The notes: generated by a model from the letters alone, not told the origin. 64,000 bases of DNA from Shewanella litorisediminis (GCF_016834455.1 NZ_CP069213.1:3573501-3637500); one strand, 5' to 3'. Positions 11,680 to 22,412 are shown, numbered from the stretch's first letter. A program made the numbers and translations.

Positions 11680-12478
11680 CGGTCAACTCCTTCATATAAT
11701 CGTTGGCTGGATAATGAAAAGGCACAGGGCCATCGGGTTCGCCGCCGATAAACTGCCGCAATTTGGGGTCGTTGGATGCCTTGAGGTCTGCCGGAGTGCC
11801 CTGGGCGATAATACGCTTATCGGCAATCACATAGACGTAGTCGGCTATGCTCAGCACCTCCCCCACGTCGTGGGACACCACCACGGAAGTCAGATTGAGG
11901 GCATCTGACAGCTCACGGATAAGTTTGGTCAGCACCCCCATGGAAATGGGGTCCTGTCCGGCAAAGGGTTCATCATACATCACCATTTCCGGCTCGAGGG
12001 CAATGGCACGGGCCAACGCGACCCGCCGCTGCATACCGCCGGAGAGTTCGCTTGGCATCAACACGGCTGCGCCCCTGAGCCCTACTGCTTCGAGTTTCAT
12101 CAGCACAATGCGACGTATGATGGCCTCATCCAGACCCGAGTGCTCCCGCAGCGCAAAGGCGATATTGTCAAACACATTCATGTCGGTAAAAAGCGCGCCG
12201 CTTTGGAACAACATGCTCATACGTTTGCGCAGCTCAAAGAGTTCACTTCGACTGATGTCGTGGATATTCACGCCGTCAAACAAAACCTCACCGTGATCCG
12301 GTACCAATTGTCCGGCCATCAGCTTCAGCAGGGTAGTTTTGCCAATGCCGCTGGGACCAATAATGGCAGTCACCTTACCCTTGGGAATAGACAGACTGAT
12401 ATCTTCATAGATGACACGTTCGCCGCGGCTGAAACCCAAACTACGGATTTCGACCAATACGTCGGACTCTTGATTCAT
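11666..12478 (-). CDS. mlaF: Phospholipid ABC transporter ATPase MlaF
   Basis: 270 residues from ATG 12478 ([16 protein letters not shown]). AGGGA is suitably placed upstream of that codon; the open frame extends to 12526 without support. Walker A is GPSGIGKTT, the ABC signature [14 protein letters not shown] and Walker [11 protein letters not shown]. The C-terminal tail, which in E. coli MlaF wraps the partner subunit, is present. First gene of the minus-strand mlaFEDCB-ibaG-murA operon, divergent from yrbG across about 180 bp. Confidence 0.96.
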   Translation of the reverse strand: MNQESDVLVEIRSLGFSRGERVIYEDISLSIPKGKVTAIIGPSGIGKTTLLKLMAGQLVPDHGEVLFDGVNIHDISRSELFELRKRMSMLFQSGALFTDMNVFDNIAFALREHSGLDEAIIRRIVLMKLEAVGLRGAAVLMPSELSGGMQRRVALARAIALEPEMVMYDEPFAGQDPISMGVLTKLIRELSDALNLTSVVVSHDVGEVLSIADYVYVIADKRIIAQGTPADLKASNDPKLRQFIGGEPDGPVPFHYPANDYMKELTGGVN

Positions 12479-12660
12479 TGTGGATCCCTGCGCTTGAGAT
12501 GAAGTGACATTCGGCCATCCTGGCACCAGATTGAAGAGGGCAAATTGTACGGAATTGCCGGGATTGCGACAACCGCTTACACACTTCCCGCCCCGGATAC
12601 TTTTAATTTGCCCGATTTCCAGCGAAAATGCGCCTTGGTATTCATGGATTTTGTCAATAA

Positions 12661-13623
12661 ATGTTACTCAACATCTTAATGCTTGTTGCGGGTCTGGCGG
12701 TTTTGGTATGGAGCGCCGACAAATTTGTTTACGGTGCCGCAGCCTTTGCCCGCAATCTGGGCCTGCCCCCTATGCTCATTGGTCTGACGATAGTTGCCAT
12801 GGGCAGTTCTGCTCCTGAAATGTTTGTGGCCGCAACCGCCTCTATGGATGGCATGCGCGATACCGCTGTGGGCAACGTACTTGGCTCCAACGTCGCCAAT
12901 ATCACCCTGATTTTGGGCTTGACCGCCATGATTGGTGCCATCGCCGTCAGTTCACAAACCCTTAAGCGGGAAATCCCCATGATGCTGGCAGCCACGGCGC
13001 TTGCCGGCTATTTCCTCCATGATGGTCTGCTCACCCGCACTGAGGGTTGGGTGCTGATGGGCGCCTTTTTGCTGCTGATGCTGTATCTCATCTGGCACGC
13101 CCTGACCAACAAGGATCCCGACCCCCTTGCCGCAGAAGCCGATGAAGAGATCCCTAAAGATGTCCCGACTTCCAAGGCATTGATTTGGCTGGTTGTCGGC
13201 ATAGTGCTTTTGCCGCTCTCTGCCGATTGGATGGTCGATGGCGCCGTGGGTATTGCCAAATACTATGGCCTGTCAGACCTGGTTATTGGCCTCACGATTA
13301 TCGCCGTGGGCACCAGCCTGCCTGAACTTGCCGCCTGCGTGGCCAGTGCGCTCAAAAAAGAAGATGATCTGGCCATCGGCAATATTGTCGGCTCCAACAT
13401 GTTCAACATCCTGGCCGTGCTGGCTCTGCCCGGCATCATCGCCCCCGGCGTGGTCGATGCTCAGGCTGTCAGCCGCGACCTGTATATGGTCATGGCCACC
13501 AGCATAGCGCTGGCGCTCTTTGTGCTGCTCAGTGGCAAAGACCGCGAACTCAAGCGTTGGCACGGCGGTTTGTTCCTGGTGATATTTATCGGTTATCAGT
13601 ACGTGCTGTTCCAGGCGCACTGA
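12661..13623 (+). CDS. yrbG: Calcium/sodium antiporter of the CaCA family (YrbG-like)
   Basis: 320 residues, about ten membrane spans in two inverted halves. Each half carries the ion-binding alpha repeat: GSSAPEMFVA with GNVLGSNVANI in the first, GTSLPELAAC with GNIVGSNMFNI in the second. These are the E/N/S residues that bind Ca2+ and Na+ in this family. The loop between halves is acidic (EADEEIPKD, about residue 160). It heads the plus-strand cluster leading to kdsD, as in E. coli. Direct evidence for its ion is lacking in that family member. Confidence 0.93.
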   Translation: MLLNILMLVAGLAVLVWSADKFVYGAAAFARNLGLPPMLIGLTIVAMGSSAPEMFVAATASMDGMRDTAVGNVLGSNVANITLILGLTAMIGAIAVSSQTLKREIPMMLAATALAGYFLHDGLLTRTEGWVLMGAFLLLMLYLIWHALTNKDPDPLAAEADEEIPKDVPTSKALIWLVVGIVLLPLSADWMVDGAVGIAKYYGLSDLVIGLTIIAVGTSLPELAACVASALKKEDDLAIGNIVGSNMFNILAVLALPGIIAPGVVDAQAVSRDLYMVMATSIALALFVLLSGKDRELKRWHGGLFLVIFIGYQYVLFQAH

Positions 13624-13666
13624 CCCTGATCTGTCGGTTTAATCCGGCACAGACAGAGAGACAGAT

Positions 13667-14644
13667 ATGGTAGACAGAAAGCAACTGCGCCAATGGGGCA
13701 GCAAGGTTATCGATATCGAAAAAGCGGCACTGGACAATCTGTACCAGTTTGTCGACAGTGATGCCTTTGCCGACGCCTGCGAGCTTATCCTGCGCTGCAC
13801 CGGCAAGGTTATCGTGATGGGCATGGGCAAATCCGGCCACATTGGCAACAAGATTTCCGCCACTCTGGCAAGCACCGGCACCCCGGCCTTTTTTGTTCAT
13901 CCGGGGGAGGCGAGCCACGGCGACTTGGGCGTGCTCAGCGACAACGACATAGTGTTGGCCATCTCCAACTCGGGGGAGTCCAGTGAAATTCTCACCCTGA
14001 TGCCAGTGATTAAACGCCGTGGTATTCCTATCATCTCCATGACAGGCAAGCCTGAGTCCACCATGGCCAAGCATTCACTTTTGCACCTGTGTATCAAGGT
14101 GCCGGAAGAAGCCTGTCCGCTGGGGCTGGCCCCCACCTCATCGACTACGGCGACCCTGGTGATGGGTGATGCCCTGGCGGTTGCACTGCTGCAAGCCAAA
14201 GGTTTCACCAAGGACGACTTCGCCATGTCGCACCCCGGTGGCGCTCTGGGCCGCAAGTTGCTGCTTCACGTCAGTGATGTCATGCATAAAGGTGATGAGC
14301 TGCCGCTGGTACAGGATGATATTTGTATTACCGATGCCCTGTACGAAATCTCCAAGAAAGGCTTGGGGATGACGGCAATCGTTAACGCTTCAGGCGCTCT
14401 GGTCGGCATCTTCACCGACGGCGACCTTCGCCGGGTAATCGATGCACAAATCAATCTGCGTCAAACCAGTATTGCCGATGTGATGACCCGCAATTGCATC
14501 ACCATTGGTGAGCACATACTCGCTGCCGAAGCGCTTAAACTCATGGATGAAAAAAATATCAACGGCCTGATTGTGATTGACGCCGGGCGACGCCCAATCG
14601 GTGCGCTCAACATGCTGGACATGGTTAAAGCAGGGGTTATCTGA
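13667..14644 (+). CDS. kdsD: D-arabinose 5-phosphate isomerase KdsD
   Basis: 325 residues: an N-terminal SIS sugar-phosphate domain (about residues 35-175; GMGKSGHIGNKI and SNSGESSEIL) and two C-terminal CBS domains (about residues 205-325). The enzyme turns ribulose 5-phosphate into arabinose 5-phosphate, the first step to the LPS core sugar Kdo. The stop codon overlaps the kdsC start by one base (14644), so both Kdo genes are coupled. Confidence 0.96.
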   Translation: MVDRKQLRQWGSKVIDIEKAALDNLYQFVDSDAFADACELILRCTGKVIVMGMGKSGHIGNKISATLASTGTPAFFVHPGEASHGDLGVLSDNDIVLAISNSGESSEILTLMPVIKRRGIPIISMTGKPESTMAKHSLLHLCIKVPEEACPLGLAPTSSTTATLVMGDALAVALLQAKGFTKDDFAMSHPGGALGRKLLLHVSDVMHKGDELPLVQDDICITDALYEISKKGLGMTAIVNASGALVGIFTDGDLRRVIDAQINLRQTSIADVMTRNCITIGEHILAAEALKLMDEKNINGLIVIDAGRRPIGALNMLDMVKAGVI

Positions 14645-15192
14645 TGCACGAAGGACTCTACGGCCCCATTGATGATGCCATCTGGAACAAGGCCAAAGGT
14701 ATCAAGCTGCTCATTTGCGACGTAGATGGGGTGTTTTCCGACGGCCGCATTTATCTGGGAAACCAGGGCGAAGAGCTTAAGGCATTCCATACCCGCGACG
14801 GCTATGGCGTTAAGGCCCTTCAAGGCGCCGGTGTCGCTGTTGCCGTGATCACCGGGCGCAAATCCCAGATTGTGGAAAACCGCATGACGGCCCTTGGGGT
14901 CGCTCATATCTATCAGGGTGTCGATAACAAGTTCGTGCCCTATGAGGAATTGCTCGACCTCTATGGTGTCAAGGCTGCCGAAGTGGCTTACATTGGCGAC
15001 GATATGGTGGATTTGCCGGTCATGAAGGCCGTGGGACTGGGGGTTTGTGTAGCCGATGGTCATCCCTATGTTCGCCGACACGCCGACATGGTTACTACGC
15101 TGCCCGGTGGACACGGTGCCCTCAGAGAACTTGCCGACCTCCTGTTAATGAGCCAGGGCAAGTTTGATTCGGCCCACGGGATGAGCGTATGA
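14644..15192 (+). CDS. kdsC: 3-deoxy-D-manno-octulosonate 8-phosphate phosphatase KdsC
   Basis: 182 residues, a C0-type HAD phosphatase with no cap domain. The nucleophile motif LLICDVDGVFSDG, the ITGRKS motif and the metal loop YIGDDMVDLPVM are all present. It removes phosphate from Kdo-8-P to give Kdo. It is located between kdsD and lptC with overlapping stop/start junctions on both sides. Confidence 0.97.
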   Translation: MHEGLYGPIDDAIWNKAKGIKLLICDVDGVFSDGRIYLGNQGEELKAFHTRDGYGVKALQGAGVAVAVITGRKSQIVENRMTALGVAHIYQGVDNKFVPYEELLDLYGVKAAEVAYIGDDMVDLPVMKAVGLGVCVADGHPYVRRHADMVTTLPGGHGALRELADLLLMSQGKFDSAHGMSV

Positions 15193-15746
15193 ACCGCGTC
15201 ACCCTCGCCATCATTTTGCTGTTCGGCACCGCCCTCACGCTCTACTGGCAGGTGCAAAGCAAAAAGGCCAGCCAACCTCAACTCACAGACAGTGTGCAAA
15301 AGCCAGATTACGTGGCCACCGACCTTCGCAGTATCAGTTACAACGAGCAGGGCAAGTTGGAAAGCCGCGTCAGCGCCGCCTACATGGAACACTTCGATGG
15401 CGACGCGCAGACCCTGTTTACCCAACCTGTCTACACCCTGTTTCCCGAAGATGGTCAGGGTGAATGGCGCCTGACCGCCAAAACCGGCAAACTGGACAAA
15501 GCCAGTGACAAAGTCATGCTCGAAGAAGAAGTGCTGATTGAGGCGCTGACCATTGACGAGCCGCTGCAGCAGCTTAATACCAGTTATCTGGAGTTGGATC
15601 TCAAGACGATGATCCTCACCTCCGACAAAGAAATTATTATCAGCGGCAATAACTTCCACTTGAGCGGCCATGGCCTCTATGCTGATCTCAACGCCAAGGA
15701 AGTTAAGCTCTTAAGCAAGATTAAGGGAACCTATGAACCTAAATAA
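15189..15746 (+). CDS. lptC: LPS export protein LptC
   Basis: 185 residues with one N-terminal membrane anchor (about residues 4-20, VTLAIILLFGTALTLYW) and a periplasmic beta-jellyroll. LptC links the inner-membrane LptBFG extractor with the periplasmic bridge protein LptA. Overlaps kdsC by 4 bp and lptA by 14 bp, consistent with the conserved kdsC-lptC-lptA-lptB order. Confidence 0.93.
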   Translation: MNRVTLAIILLFGTALTLYWQVQSKKASQPQLTDSVQKPDYVATDLRSISYNEQGKLESRVSAAYMEHFDGDAQTLFTQPVYTLFPEDGQGEWRLTAKTGKLDKASDKVMLEEEVLIEALTIDEPLQQLNTSYLELDLKTMILTSDKEIIISGNNFHLSGHGLYADLNAKEVKLLSKIKGTYEPK

Positions 15747-16287
15747 GTCGCTCATTCTGGTGCTGCTTTGCACCTGCAGCGCCGTGGCTTTTGCCAACAC
15801 CAAGTTTGATTTGAGCCAGGAAGTAAAAATTGCCGCGGCCAACAGTTATGCCGACCTGAAAAACAAACGCATCGTTTACGAAGGCCCGGTTACCCTGACC
15901 CAGGGCAGCCTGGTGCTGAAGGCCGGAGAACTGAGCTCCTTTACCGACGAGAAAAGCGGCAAGCGTATTCTGCTCGCCAAGGGTAACCCTGCCACCTACA
16001 GCCAGCAGGTTGAAGATGGCCGCACAGTGCATGCCAGCGCCGAAGAAATCAGCTACAACATCGACAGTCGCGTTATGAGCCTCAAAGGCAACGCCAAGGT
16101 CGAGCAGGATGGCAGCCAGGTCAGTGCCGACTCCATCGTATACGACATCGAAAAGCAGCAGCTCACCTCCCAAAGCAGCGGTAAAAAAGACGACAGGGTT
16201 ATCACCATCATCAAGCCCGAAAATTACCAGCAGGATCTGCAGGATAAGGGCAAGACAGAGCAACCTCAGCAAGAGAAACAACAATGA
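15733..16287 (+). CDS. lptA: LPS transport periplasmic protein LptA
   Basis: 184 residues with a signal peptide (about residues 1-21, ending AVAFA) and an OstA-type beta-jellyroll ([30 protein letters not shown]). LptA oligomerises to form the bridge that carries LPS across the periplasm to LptDE. The C-terminus is polar and rich in Q, E and K. Start overlaps lptC; stop overlaps lptB by 4 bp. Confidence 0.95.
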   Translation: MNLNKSLILVLLCTCSAVAFANTKFDLSQEVKIAAANSYADLKNKRIVYEGPVTLTQGSLVLKAGELSSFTDEKSGKRILLAKGNPATYSQQVEDGRTVHASAEEISYNIDSRVMSLKGNAKVEQDGSQVSADSIVYDIEKQQLTSQSSGKKDDRVITIIKPENYQQDLQDKGKTEQPQQEKQQ

Positions 16288-17015
16288 CCCAACTGACCCT
16301 GAAGGCCAGTAATCTCGCCAAGAGTTACAAAAACCGCCAGGTTGTCAAAAACGTCAGCCTCACCGTCAACACCGGTCAGGTAGTCGGCTTGCTGGGCCCC
16401 AACGGCGCCGGAAAAACCACCACCTTTTACATGGTGGTCGGCCTGGTGCAGAGCGATAAGGGCAGCATACATATCAATGACGATGACCTGACGCTGGATC
16501 CCATGCACCTGCGGGCCCGCAAAGGCATTGGCTACCTGCCACAGGAAGCCAGCATCTTTCGCAAGCTCTCGGTGCGTGACAACATCATGGCCGTATTGCA
16601 GATGCGCAAAGAGCTGAATGCCGATGAGCGCGAAGAGTCGTTGGAGCAGCTGCTGGAAGAGTTTCACATCACCCACATTCGCGACAATCTGGGGATGTCA
16701 CTCTCAGGTGGCGAACGTCGCCGGGTCGAGATTGCCCGGGCACTCGCCGCCAACCCCAGATTTATCCTGCTCGATGAACCCTTCGCCGGTGTTGACCCCA
16801 TTTCCGTTATCGATATCAAAAAGATTATCGAGCAACTCAAAAATCGTGGCCTCGGAGTCCTTATCACCGACCACAACGTGAGGGAAACCCTCGATGTCTG
16901 CGAAAAGGCGTATATCGTCAGCCACGGTAATTTGATTGCTGAAGGCACCCCTGCCGAAATCCTCGACAATCAGCAGGTGCGTGCAGTGTACTTGGGTGAG
17001 CAATTCAGGCTATAG
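16284..17015 (+). CDS. lptB: LPS export ABC transporter ATPase LptB
   Basis: 243 residues. Walker [13 protein letters not shown] signature [15 protein letters not shown] and Walker [14 protein letters not shown] are intact. LptB powers extraction of LPS from the inner membrane with LptF and LptG, which are encoded elsewhere. It is directly followed, after 111 bp, by rpoN, the standard arrangement. Confidence 0.97.
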   Translation: MTQLTLKASNLAKSYKNRQVVKNVSLTVNTGQVVGLLGPNGAGKTTTFYMVVGLVQSDKGSIHINDDDLTLDPMHLRARKGIGYLPQEASIFRKLSVRDNIMAVLQMRKELNADEREESLEQLLEEFHITHIRDNLGMSLSGGERRRVEIARALAANPRFILLDEPFAGVDPISVIDIKKIIEQLKNRGLGVLITDHNVRETLDVCEKAYIVSHGNLIAEGTPAEILDNQQVRAVYLGEQFRL

Positions 17016-17126
17016 TTAATTAACAAAGCCCCCTTCTCATATCCGGAGAATCAGGGTGGTAAATCACCGGATAACCTGATAGAAAAGCTTTCTACCTGAA
17101 TAATTTAGTGAAGGATTCGCAGTACA

Positions 17127-18608
17127 ATGAAAGCGTCGCTCCAGCTAAAACTGGGACAACAACTCACAATGACGCCACAGTTGCAGCAGGCCATTCGCCT
17201 GCTTCAACTCTCTTCGCTTGAACTGCAACAGGAAATTCAGCAAGCCCTCGACGCCAATCCTCTGTTGGAAATGGACGACGAACTGGGCAGCGATCAGTTT
17301 GATGCCGATGACGGCGATAAAGAATTTGACGACCAGTTCAACCAGGAGTCCGTATCAGACGATGCCAGTGACACCGCCTCACTGGAAACTTCAGACGCCC
17401 TCAACCAACAGTCCATGCCAGACGAACTCCCGATGGACACCACCTGGGATGAAGTCTTTACGGCTGCCCCCGTCTCCGGCCCCGGGATCCGTGGCGAAGA
17501 TGATATGCCGTTTCAGGGCGAAACCAGTGAAGGCCTGTACGAACATCTGGAATGGCAGAAAAATCTCACCCCTTTTTCCGATACCGATCTGGCCATTGCC
17601 ACTGCCATCATAGATGCCATCGATGACAAGGGGTATCTGACCCAAAGTCTTGAAGAAATTCTCGAGGCCGTGGGCGATGAAGAGGTTGAGCTGGATGAAG
17701 TTGAGGCCGTACTCAAACGTATTCAGCATTTCGACCCCATCGGGGTGGCTGCCCGAGATTTGGCGGAGTGCCTGCTCATTCAGCTTGGGCAGTTTCCGCC
17801 AGACACCCCCCATCTGGACAATGCCAAGCTGCTTATCCGTGACCATCTGGATTTGATTGCCAACCGCGACTTCCGCACCCTGATGCGAAAAACCCGCCTC
17901 AAGGAAGAAGAGCTCAGAGACGCAATCGTCCTTATCCAGGGGCTGAATCCCCGTCCCGGCGAGTCTGTCACCAGTACCAAAGACGAGTATGTCATTCCCG
18001 ATGTCTCGGTCAGTAAAAAAAATGGCCGTTGGGTTGTAGAGCTTAATCCCGATTGTATGCCTAAACTGAGTGTGAACCAGCAATATGCCGCCATGGCGCG
18101 CACCAGTCGTAATCAGGCCGACAGCCAGTTTATCCGCGGGCATTTGCAAGAGGCCAAGTGGTTTATCAAGAGTCTGGAGAGCCGCAACGACACCCTGCTG
18201 AAAGTCGCCAACTGCATAGTGCAGTTCCAGCAGGGCTTTTTTGAGTATGGTGAAGAGGCCATGAAACCCATGGTGCTCAACGATATCGCCGAAGCGGTAG
18301 AGATGCACGAATCCACCATCTCACGGGTTACCACCCAAAAGTACATGCATACCCCAAGGGGTATCTTTGAACTCAAGTATTTTTTCTCCAGCCACGTCGG
18401 GACCGAAGATGGCGGAGAATGCTCATCTACTGCCATCCGTGCCTTTATCAAGAAGCTGGTGGCAGCAGAAAATCAGAAGAAACCATTAAGCGACAGCAAA
18501 ATGGCGGAACTTCTGGCAGAACAAGGAATCAACGTTGCAAGACGCACTATCGCCAAATACCGAGAGGCGATGCTGATCCCACCGTCGAACCAACGTAAGA
18601 GTTTATAA
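17127..18608 (+). CDS. rpoN: RNA polymerase sigma-54 factor
   Basis: 493 residues with three regions: glutamine-rich activator-interaction region I (residues 1-50, [20 protein letters not shown]), an acidic region II (about residues 50-120), and the DNA-binding region III with HTH ([16 protein letters not shown]) and the RpoN box [12 protein letters not shown] near the C-terminus. It directs RNA polymerase to -24/-12 promoters for nitrogen, flagellar and other genes. The downstream genes hpf, ptsN, rapZ and npr follow in the usual order. Confidence 0.98.
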   Translation: MKASLQLKLGQQLTMTPQLQQAIRLLQLSSLELQQEIQQALDANPLLEMDDELGSDQFDADDGDKEFDDQFNQESVSDDASDTASLETSDALNQQSMPDELPMDTTWDEVFTAAPVSGPGIRGEDDMPFQGETSEGLYEHLEWQKNLTPFSDTDLAIATAIIDAIDDKGYLTQSLEEILEAVGDEEVELDEVEAVLKRIQHFDPIGVAARDLAECLLIQLGQFPPDTPHLDNAKLLIRDHLDLIANRDFRTLMRKTRLKEEELRDAIVLIQGLNPRPGESVTSTKDEYVIPDVSVSKKNGRWVVELNPDCMPKLSVNQQYAAMARTSRNQADSQFIRGHLQEAKWFIKSLESRNDTLLKVANCIVQFQQGFFEYGEEAMKPMVLNDIAEAVEMHESTISRVTTQKYMHTPRGIFELKYFFSSHVGTEDGGECSSTAIRAFIKKLVAAENQKKPLSDSKMAELLAEQGINVARRTIAKYREAMLIPPSNQRKSL

Positions 18609-18638
18609 CCCACCCAAGGTCTTTGGAGGAAAGTGTCT

Positions 18639-18926
18639 ATGCAAATCAATCTGACTGGGCATCATATCGAAATCACTGATTCACTGCGTAACTACGTAGA
18701 GAGCAAGTTCTCCAAGCTTGAACGCCATTTCGAACAGATCAATAATGTCCACGTTGTTCTCAATGTTCAGAAATTGCAGCAAATCGCAGAAGCCAAGCTT
18801 CACCTCAACGGTGGCGAGGTATTCGCCACTTCAGAACATGAAGACATGTACGCCGCCATTGACGCCCTAATTGATAAATTGGACCGTCAGGTTATTAAAC
18901 ACAAAGAGAAACTGACCAAACATTAA
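18639..18926 (+). CDS. hpf: Ribosome hibernation-promoting factor (HPF short form)
   Basis: 95 residues from ATG 18639; GGAGGA at 18625-18630 lies 8 bp upstream, while a GTG at 18633 is too close to it. The protein begins MQINLTGHHIEITDSLR, the family N-terminus, and contains HLNGGEVFATSEHEDMYAAID. It is the short form, which in E. coli works with RMF to form 100S ribosome dimers in stationary phase. It lies 30 bp after rpoN and 2 bp before ptsN. Confidence 0.95.
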   Translation: MQINLTGHHIEITDSLRNYVESKFSKLERHFEQINNVHVVLNVQKLQQIAEAKLHLNGGEVFATSEHEDMYAAIDALIDKLDRQVIKHKEKLTKH

Positions 18927-18928
18927 CG

Positions 18929-19372
18929 ATGGAACTAAGTACCATCCTGGCGCCGGAGTGCACTAGCTGTGCCACTCCGGGCAGCAAGAAAAAGGTGCTG
19001 GAGCTGATTAGCGATCTCGCTGCTGCCCAGAATCCCTCCCTCTCGTCACAAGAGATATTCGAAAGCCTGCTGGCCCGTGAAAAAATGGGCAGCACTGGTA
19101 TTGGCAATGGTATTGCCATTCCCCATGGCCGCCTTGGCACCATAGACAAGCCTGTGGCTGTGCTTATCAAGTGTGAAGAAGCCATAGGTTATGACGCCAT
19201 TGATAAGCAGCCGGTGGATATTCTGTTTGCTTTGCTGGTGCCGTCGGACCAGTGTCAGCAACATCTCAGCACCCTGGCCGCCATGGCCGAAAAGCTGAAT
19301 GACAAGCAGATCCTCAAGCAGCTGCGCAAGAGTCACGATGAAAAGGAACTTTATCAGGTAATCACCGGATGA
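18929..19372 (+). CDS. ptsN: Nitrogen-regulatory PTS enzyme IIA
   Basis: 147 residues, single EIIA domain. The phosphorylated histidine is in [10 protein letters not shown] (H66). EIIA-Ntr takes phosphate from NPr (encoded by npr, below) and controls potassium transport and other targets by protein contacts. The 2-bp gap to hpf and the 4-bp overlap with rapZ place it inside a coupled operon. A pair of cysteines (C11, C14) near the N-terminus is not present in the E. coli protein as far as I recall. Confidence 0.94.
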   Translation: MELSTILAPECTSCATPGSKKKVLELISDLAAAQNPSLSSQEIFESLLAREKMGSTGIGNGIAIPHGRLGTIDKPVAVLIKCEEAIGYDAIDKQPVDILFALLVPSDQCQQHLSTLAAMAEKLNDKQILKQLRKSHDEKELYQVITG

Positions 19373-20220
19373 AACTCGTTATAGTCTCCGGGCGCTCAGG
19401 CTCCGGAAAGTCGGTAGCCCTCAGGGTACTGGAAGACTTGGGCTACTACTGCGTCGATAATTTGCCACTGCAGCTGATTGGGCCACTGCTTGCCCAGCTT
19501 AAGGGCAATAACGACAAGGTCGCCATCAGTATCGATATCCGCAATATGCCGGAGCAGGAAAAGGCCCTCGAAAAAGAGCTGGCAAGGCTCCCCGAAGGCG
19601 TAGAGCTCACCAGCTTTTTCCTTAACTCCAGCGACAAGGTGCTGCTGAAACGCTACAGCGAAACCCGCCGTTTGCATCCCTTGTCCCGCAGCAAGGTCTC
19701 ACTGCAGGAAGCCATCAAGCTTGAAGGCAAGATGTTGGCCCCCATCTCCAACATGGTCGACCACTTCATAGATACCTCCAATCTGAATGTCTACGAACTG
19801 GCCGATGCCGTCAGGCAAATATTGCTTGGCCGCACCGACAAAGAGCTGGTGATCATCTTCGAATCCTTCGGCTTCAAGCATGGCATGCCCACAGAAGCGG
19901 ATTTTATGTTTGACGCCCGCTTTCTGCCCAATCCCCATTGGGAACCGGAGCTTAGGCCCCTTACAGGTCTGGATGAGCCGGTTAAGCTGTTTTTAGAGCG
20001 CCAGGTCCTGGTCAACAAGTACATCTGGCAAATCGAAAACCTGCTGGAAACCTGGTTGCCCCACCTCGAGCGCAATAACCGCAGTTACCTCACCATCGCC
20101 ATTGGCTGCACCGGTGGTCAACACCGCTCTGTGTACATCGCCGAGCAGCTTGCCAAACGCTTCGCCAACTCTCACCACAAGGTTGAGGCCCGCCACCGGG
20201 AACTGAATGCCAAAACTTGA
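19369..20220 (+). CDS. rapZ: RNase adapter protein RapZ
   Basis: 283 residues. Walker [12 protein letters not shown] at the N-terminus (residues 7-17), a second nucleotide motif around ESFGFKHG, and a C-terminal RNA-binding region with [12 protein letters not shown]. RapZ delivers the small RNA GlmZ to RNase E and thereby controls glucosamine-6-phosphate synthase in Enterobacteria; whether GlmZ exists here is unknown. Overlaps ptsN by 4 bp and npr by 14 bp. Confidence 0.96.
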   Translation: MKLVIVSGRSGSGKSVALRVLEDLGYYCVDNLPLQLIGPLLAQLKGNNDKVAISIDIRNMPEQEKALEKELARLPEGVELTSFFLNSSDKVLLKRYSETRRLHPLSRSKVSLQEAIKLEGKMLAPISNMVDHFIDTSNLNVYELADAVRQILLGRTDKELVIIFESFGFKHGMPTEADFMFDARFLPNPHWEPELRPLTGLDEPVKLFLERQVLVNKYIWQIENLLETWLPHLERNNRSYLTIAIGCTGGQHRSVYIAEQLAKRFANSHHKVEARHRELNAKT

Positions 20221-20482
20221 ACGTGACGTCACCATAGTCAATAAGCTGGGCCTGCACGCCCGTGCCGCCACCAAACTGGCGGTATTGGCATCGGAATTCA
20301 AGGCCAGTGTAACCCTGGTTCAGGGCACCAAACAGGCCTCGGCCGCCAGCGTACTGGGCCTCTTGATGCTTGAGTCCGGCATGGGAAAAACCATCCATAT
20401 TATTGCCGAAGGTGAGGACGCAGAGCAGGCCATGGATGCCGTGTGTAACCTCATCAACGCCCGCTTCGACGAAGACTGCTGA
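20207..20482 (+). CDS. npr: Phosphocarrier protein NPr of the nitrogen PTS
   Basis: 91 residues, HPr fold. The active histidine lies in [13 protein letters not shown] (H17). The regulatory serine region reads [12 protein letters not shown], lacking the HPr-kinase serine context. It accepts phosphate from PtsP and passes it to PtsN. It completes the rpoN-hpf-ptsN-rapZ-npr operon. Confidence 0.94.
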   Translation: MPKLERDVTIVNKLGLHARAATKLAVLASEFKASVTLVQGTKQASAASVLGLLMLESGMGKTIHIIAEGEDAEQAMDAVCNLINARFDEDC

Positions 20483-20552
20483 GCCGGCTTCGTTTCGTCC
20501 ATCCCCTTAAATTTGCTAATATATCTCCCAATTCATCTCTTGGGGGAAAGCG

Positions 20553-21917
20553 ATGGCTGTCGAACTTCTTGATAACGAACAAACCGAGCTGCTGCTGAAT
20601 CGGCTCAACGAAGCCCTGGGCAGCGGCATGTTTGTGCACGTGCGCCAGATGCTGCTTAACATGGCGGCGTCCGACATCGCCCTGGTGCTCGAATCCTCTC
20701 CCCCCCGCACCCGTCAGGTACTGTGGCAACTTATCGACCCTGAGCTTGCCGGTGAAGTGCTCGAAGAGCTCGGCGAAGAGATGAAAGACAAGTTTATCCG
20801 CCAGATGAGCCCGGAGCGTTTGGCCCGTGCGGCAGCGGGGCTGGATACTGACGATCTGGCCTATATTCTGCGCTCCCTGCCCGACAGCCTCTATAAGCAG
20901 GTGCTGCAGTCCATGTCGATTCAGGACCGCAGCCGCGCCGAGCAGGCGCTCTCCTACCCGGAAGAGACCGCCGGCGGCATCATGAATACCGACACGGTCA
21001 CCATACGCCCCGATGTGAATGTGGACGTGATTTTGCGCTACCTGCGCCAGCTCGGTTCTCTTCCCGAGGCCACAGACATGCTCTATGTCGTGGACCGGCA
21101 CGATGTGCTGCTCGGGGCGGTGCGGCTGACCGCCTTGCTCACCTGCAACCCCTCCATGCCCATTCGTGAGCTGATTGATGCCGATATCGAAGGCATTCCG
21201 GCGAGCATGTCGGATACCGAGGTCGCGGCCCTGTTTGAGCGCCACGACTGGGTGTCGGCCCCCGTAATAGACGCAGAAGGCAAACTGCTGGGGCGCATCA
21301 CCATCGACGATGTGGTGGATGTTATTCGGGAGGATGCCGAACACTCCATGATGGGGATGGCCGGCATGGACGATGATGAAGATACCTTTGGCCCCGTCCT
21401 GAAAAGCAGTTTCCGCCGCTCCCTGTGGCTGACGGTCAATCTGTTCGCCGCCCTGCTGGCGGCCTCGGTCAGCAATATGTTCGAGTCTACCCTGGAACAG
21501 TTCGCCACCATCGCCATCCTGATGACCATAGTGCCCAGCATGGGCGGTGTGGCAGGCAATCAAACTCTGGCATTGGTGATAAGGGGCATGGCGCTGGGTC
21601 ACATAGGCCAAAGCAACTCCCGCTGGCTCATCGGCAAGGAGCTCGCCATCGGCTTTCTCAACGGCTTACTCTGGTCAATTTTGGTATTTGTGGCCATTTG
21701 GCTGTGGAAAGGCGATCTGGCCCTTGGGGCATTGATAGGCGGCGCCATGTTGATCAACATGACTGTGGCAGGGCTCGCCGGCGCCAGCATTCCCTTGCTG
21801 CTTAAACGACTTAAAATTGACCCGGCGCTGGCTGGTGGTATGGTGCTGACCACAGTCACAGACGTGATAGGGTTGTTTGCCTTTTTAGGTTTGGCAACGG
21901 CATTTTTAATGCGCTGA
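20553..21917 (+). CDS. mgtE: Magnesium transporter MgtE
   Basis: 454 residues. Cytoplasmic N domain (about 15-130), tandem CBS domains (about 135-255, including PEETAGGIMNTD), then five membrane spans (about 285-450) with the pore motif around PSMGGVAGNQTLA. MgtE is a Mg2+ channel gated by Mg2+ binding to the N and CBS domains. GGGGGAAAG-type Shine-Dalgarno precedes the start at 20553. It follows npr after 70 bp; in Vibrio and Shewanella mgtE is commonly found at this place. Confidence 0.95.
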   Translation: MAVELLDNEQTELLLNRLNEALGSGMFVHVRQMLLNMAASDIALVLESSPPRTRQVLWQLIDPELAGEVLEELGEEMKDKFIRQMSPERLARAAAGLDTDDLAYILRSLPDSLYKQVLQSMSIQDRSRAEQALSYPEETAGGIMNTDTVTIRPDVNVDVILRYLRQLGSLPEATDMLYVVDRHDVLLGAVRLTALLTCNPSMPIRELIDADIEGIPASMSDTEVAALFERHDWVSAPVIDAEGKLLGRITIDDVVDVIREDAEHSMMGMAGMDDDEDTFGPVLKSSFRRSLWLTVNLFAALLAASVSNMFESTLEQFATIAILMTIVPSMGGVAGNQTLALVIRGMALGHIGQSNSRWLIGKELAIGFLNGLLWSILVFVAIWLWKGDLALGALIGGAMLINMTVAGLAGASIPLLLKRLKIDPALAGGMVLTTVTDVIGLFAFLGLATAFLMR

Positions 21918-22337
21918 AGCGTCACCGGGCAATGGGGTGTACTGTACGACTTGCTGGCAATCACACCAGCGAACCTGGGGCTGCATCGCCAGGGTTAACA
22001 CTGAGATGCACTCTTTCTCGGTCACCACCAAAAACTCCCGTGGTGAATGGTGGCTGCTGGCCATAAAGCCGCTGCGCAAGCTTTCCTGCTCGAGCCAGCC
22101 CCCCTCTGACACCTCATATAACCAACCGTTGGACAGGCTCAGTTCTGCCCAGTATTCCAGCAGATCGCCCTCATCCAACACCCTGAACCCCAATAGCTTT
22201 TCAAATGTAAGCTCACAGCATTGGCCTTCGATGTTGAGCGAAACCTTCAATCCGCGATCCTGGTAATGCAAAAACAGCAAGCGCACATTGTCGCCAAGAC
22301 GTTCCACTGCCAGTGCAACTCCACGAGGATGACCCAT
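21906..22337 (-). CDS. Conserved hypothetical protein (143 aa)
   Basis: 143 residues, soluble, no signal peptide or membrane span. It is rich in beta-type patterns (VRLLFLHYQDRGLKVSLNIEG) and ends with a WCDCQQVVQYTP segment. Its 3' end overlaps the mgtE 3' end by 12 bp in convergent orientation, so the two mRNAs are complementary there. No family recognised. The frame is open, well-spaced from modA and uses host-like codons, which supports it being a real gene. Confidence 0.65.
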   Translation of the reverse strand: MGHPRGVALAVERLGDNVRLLFLHYQDRGLKVSLNIEGQCCELTFEKLLGFRVLDEGDLLEYWAELSLSNGWLYEVSEGGWLEQESLRSGFMASSHHSPREFLVVTEKECISVLTLAMQPQVRWCDCQQVVQYTPLPGDASAH

Positions 22338-22412
22338 AGCGCCGGACTCCTTGATAAAAGTTACTTTTCATTTAAATGATTTATTTTTTATCTTGCAAGT
22401 CCGGCAACACAA

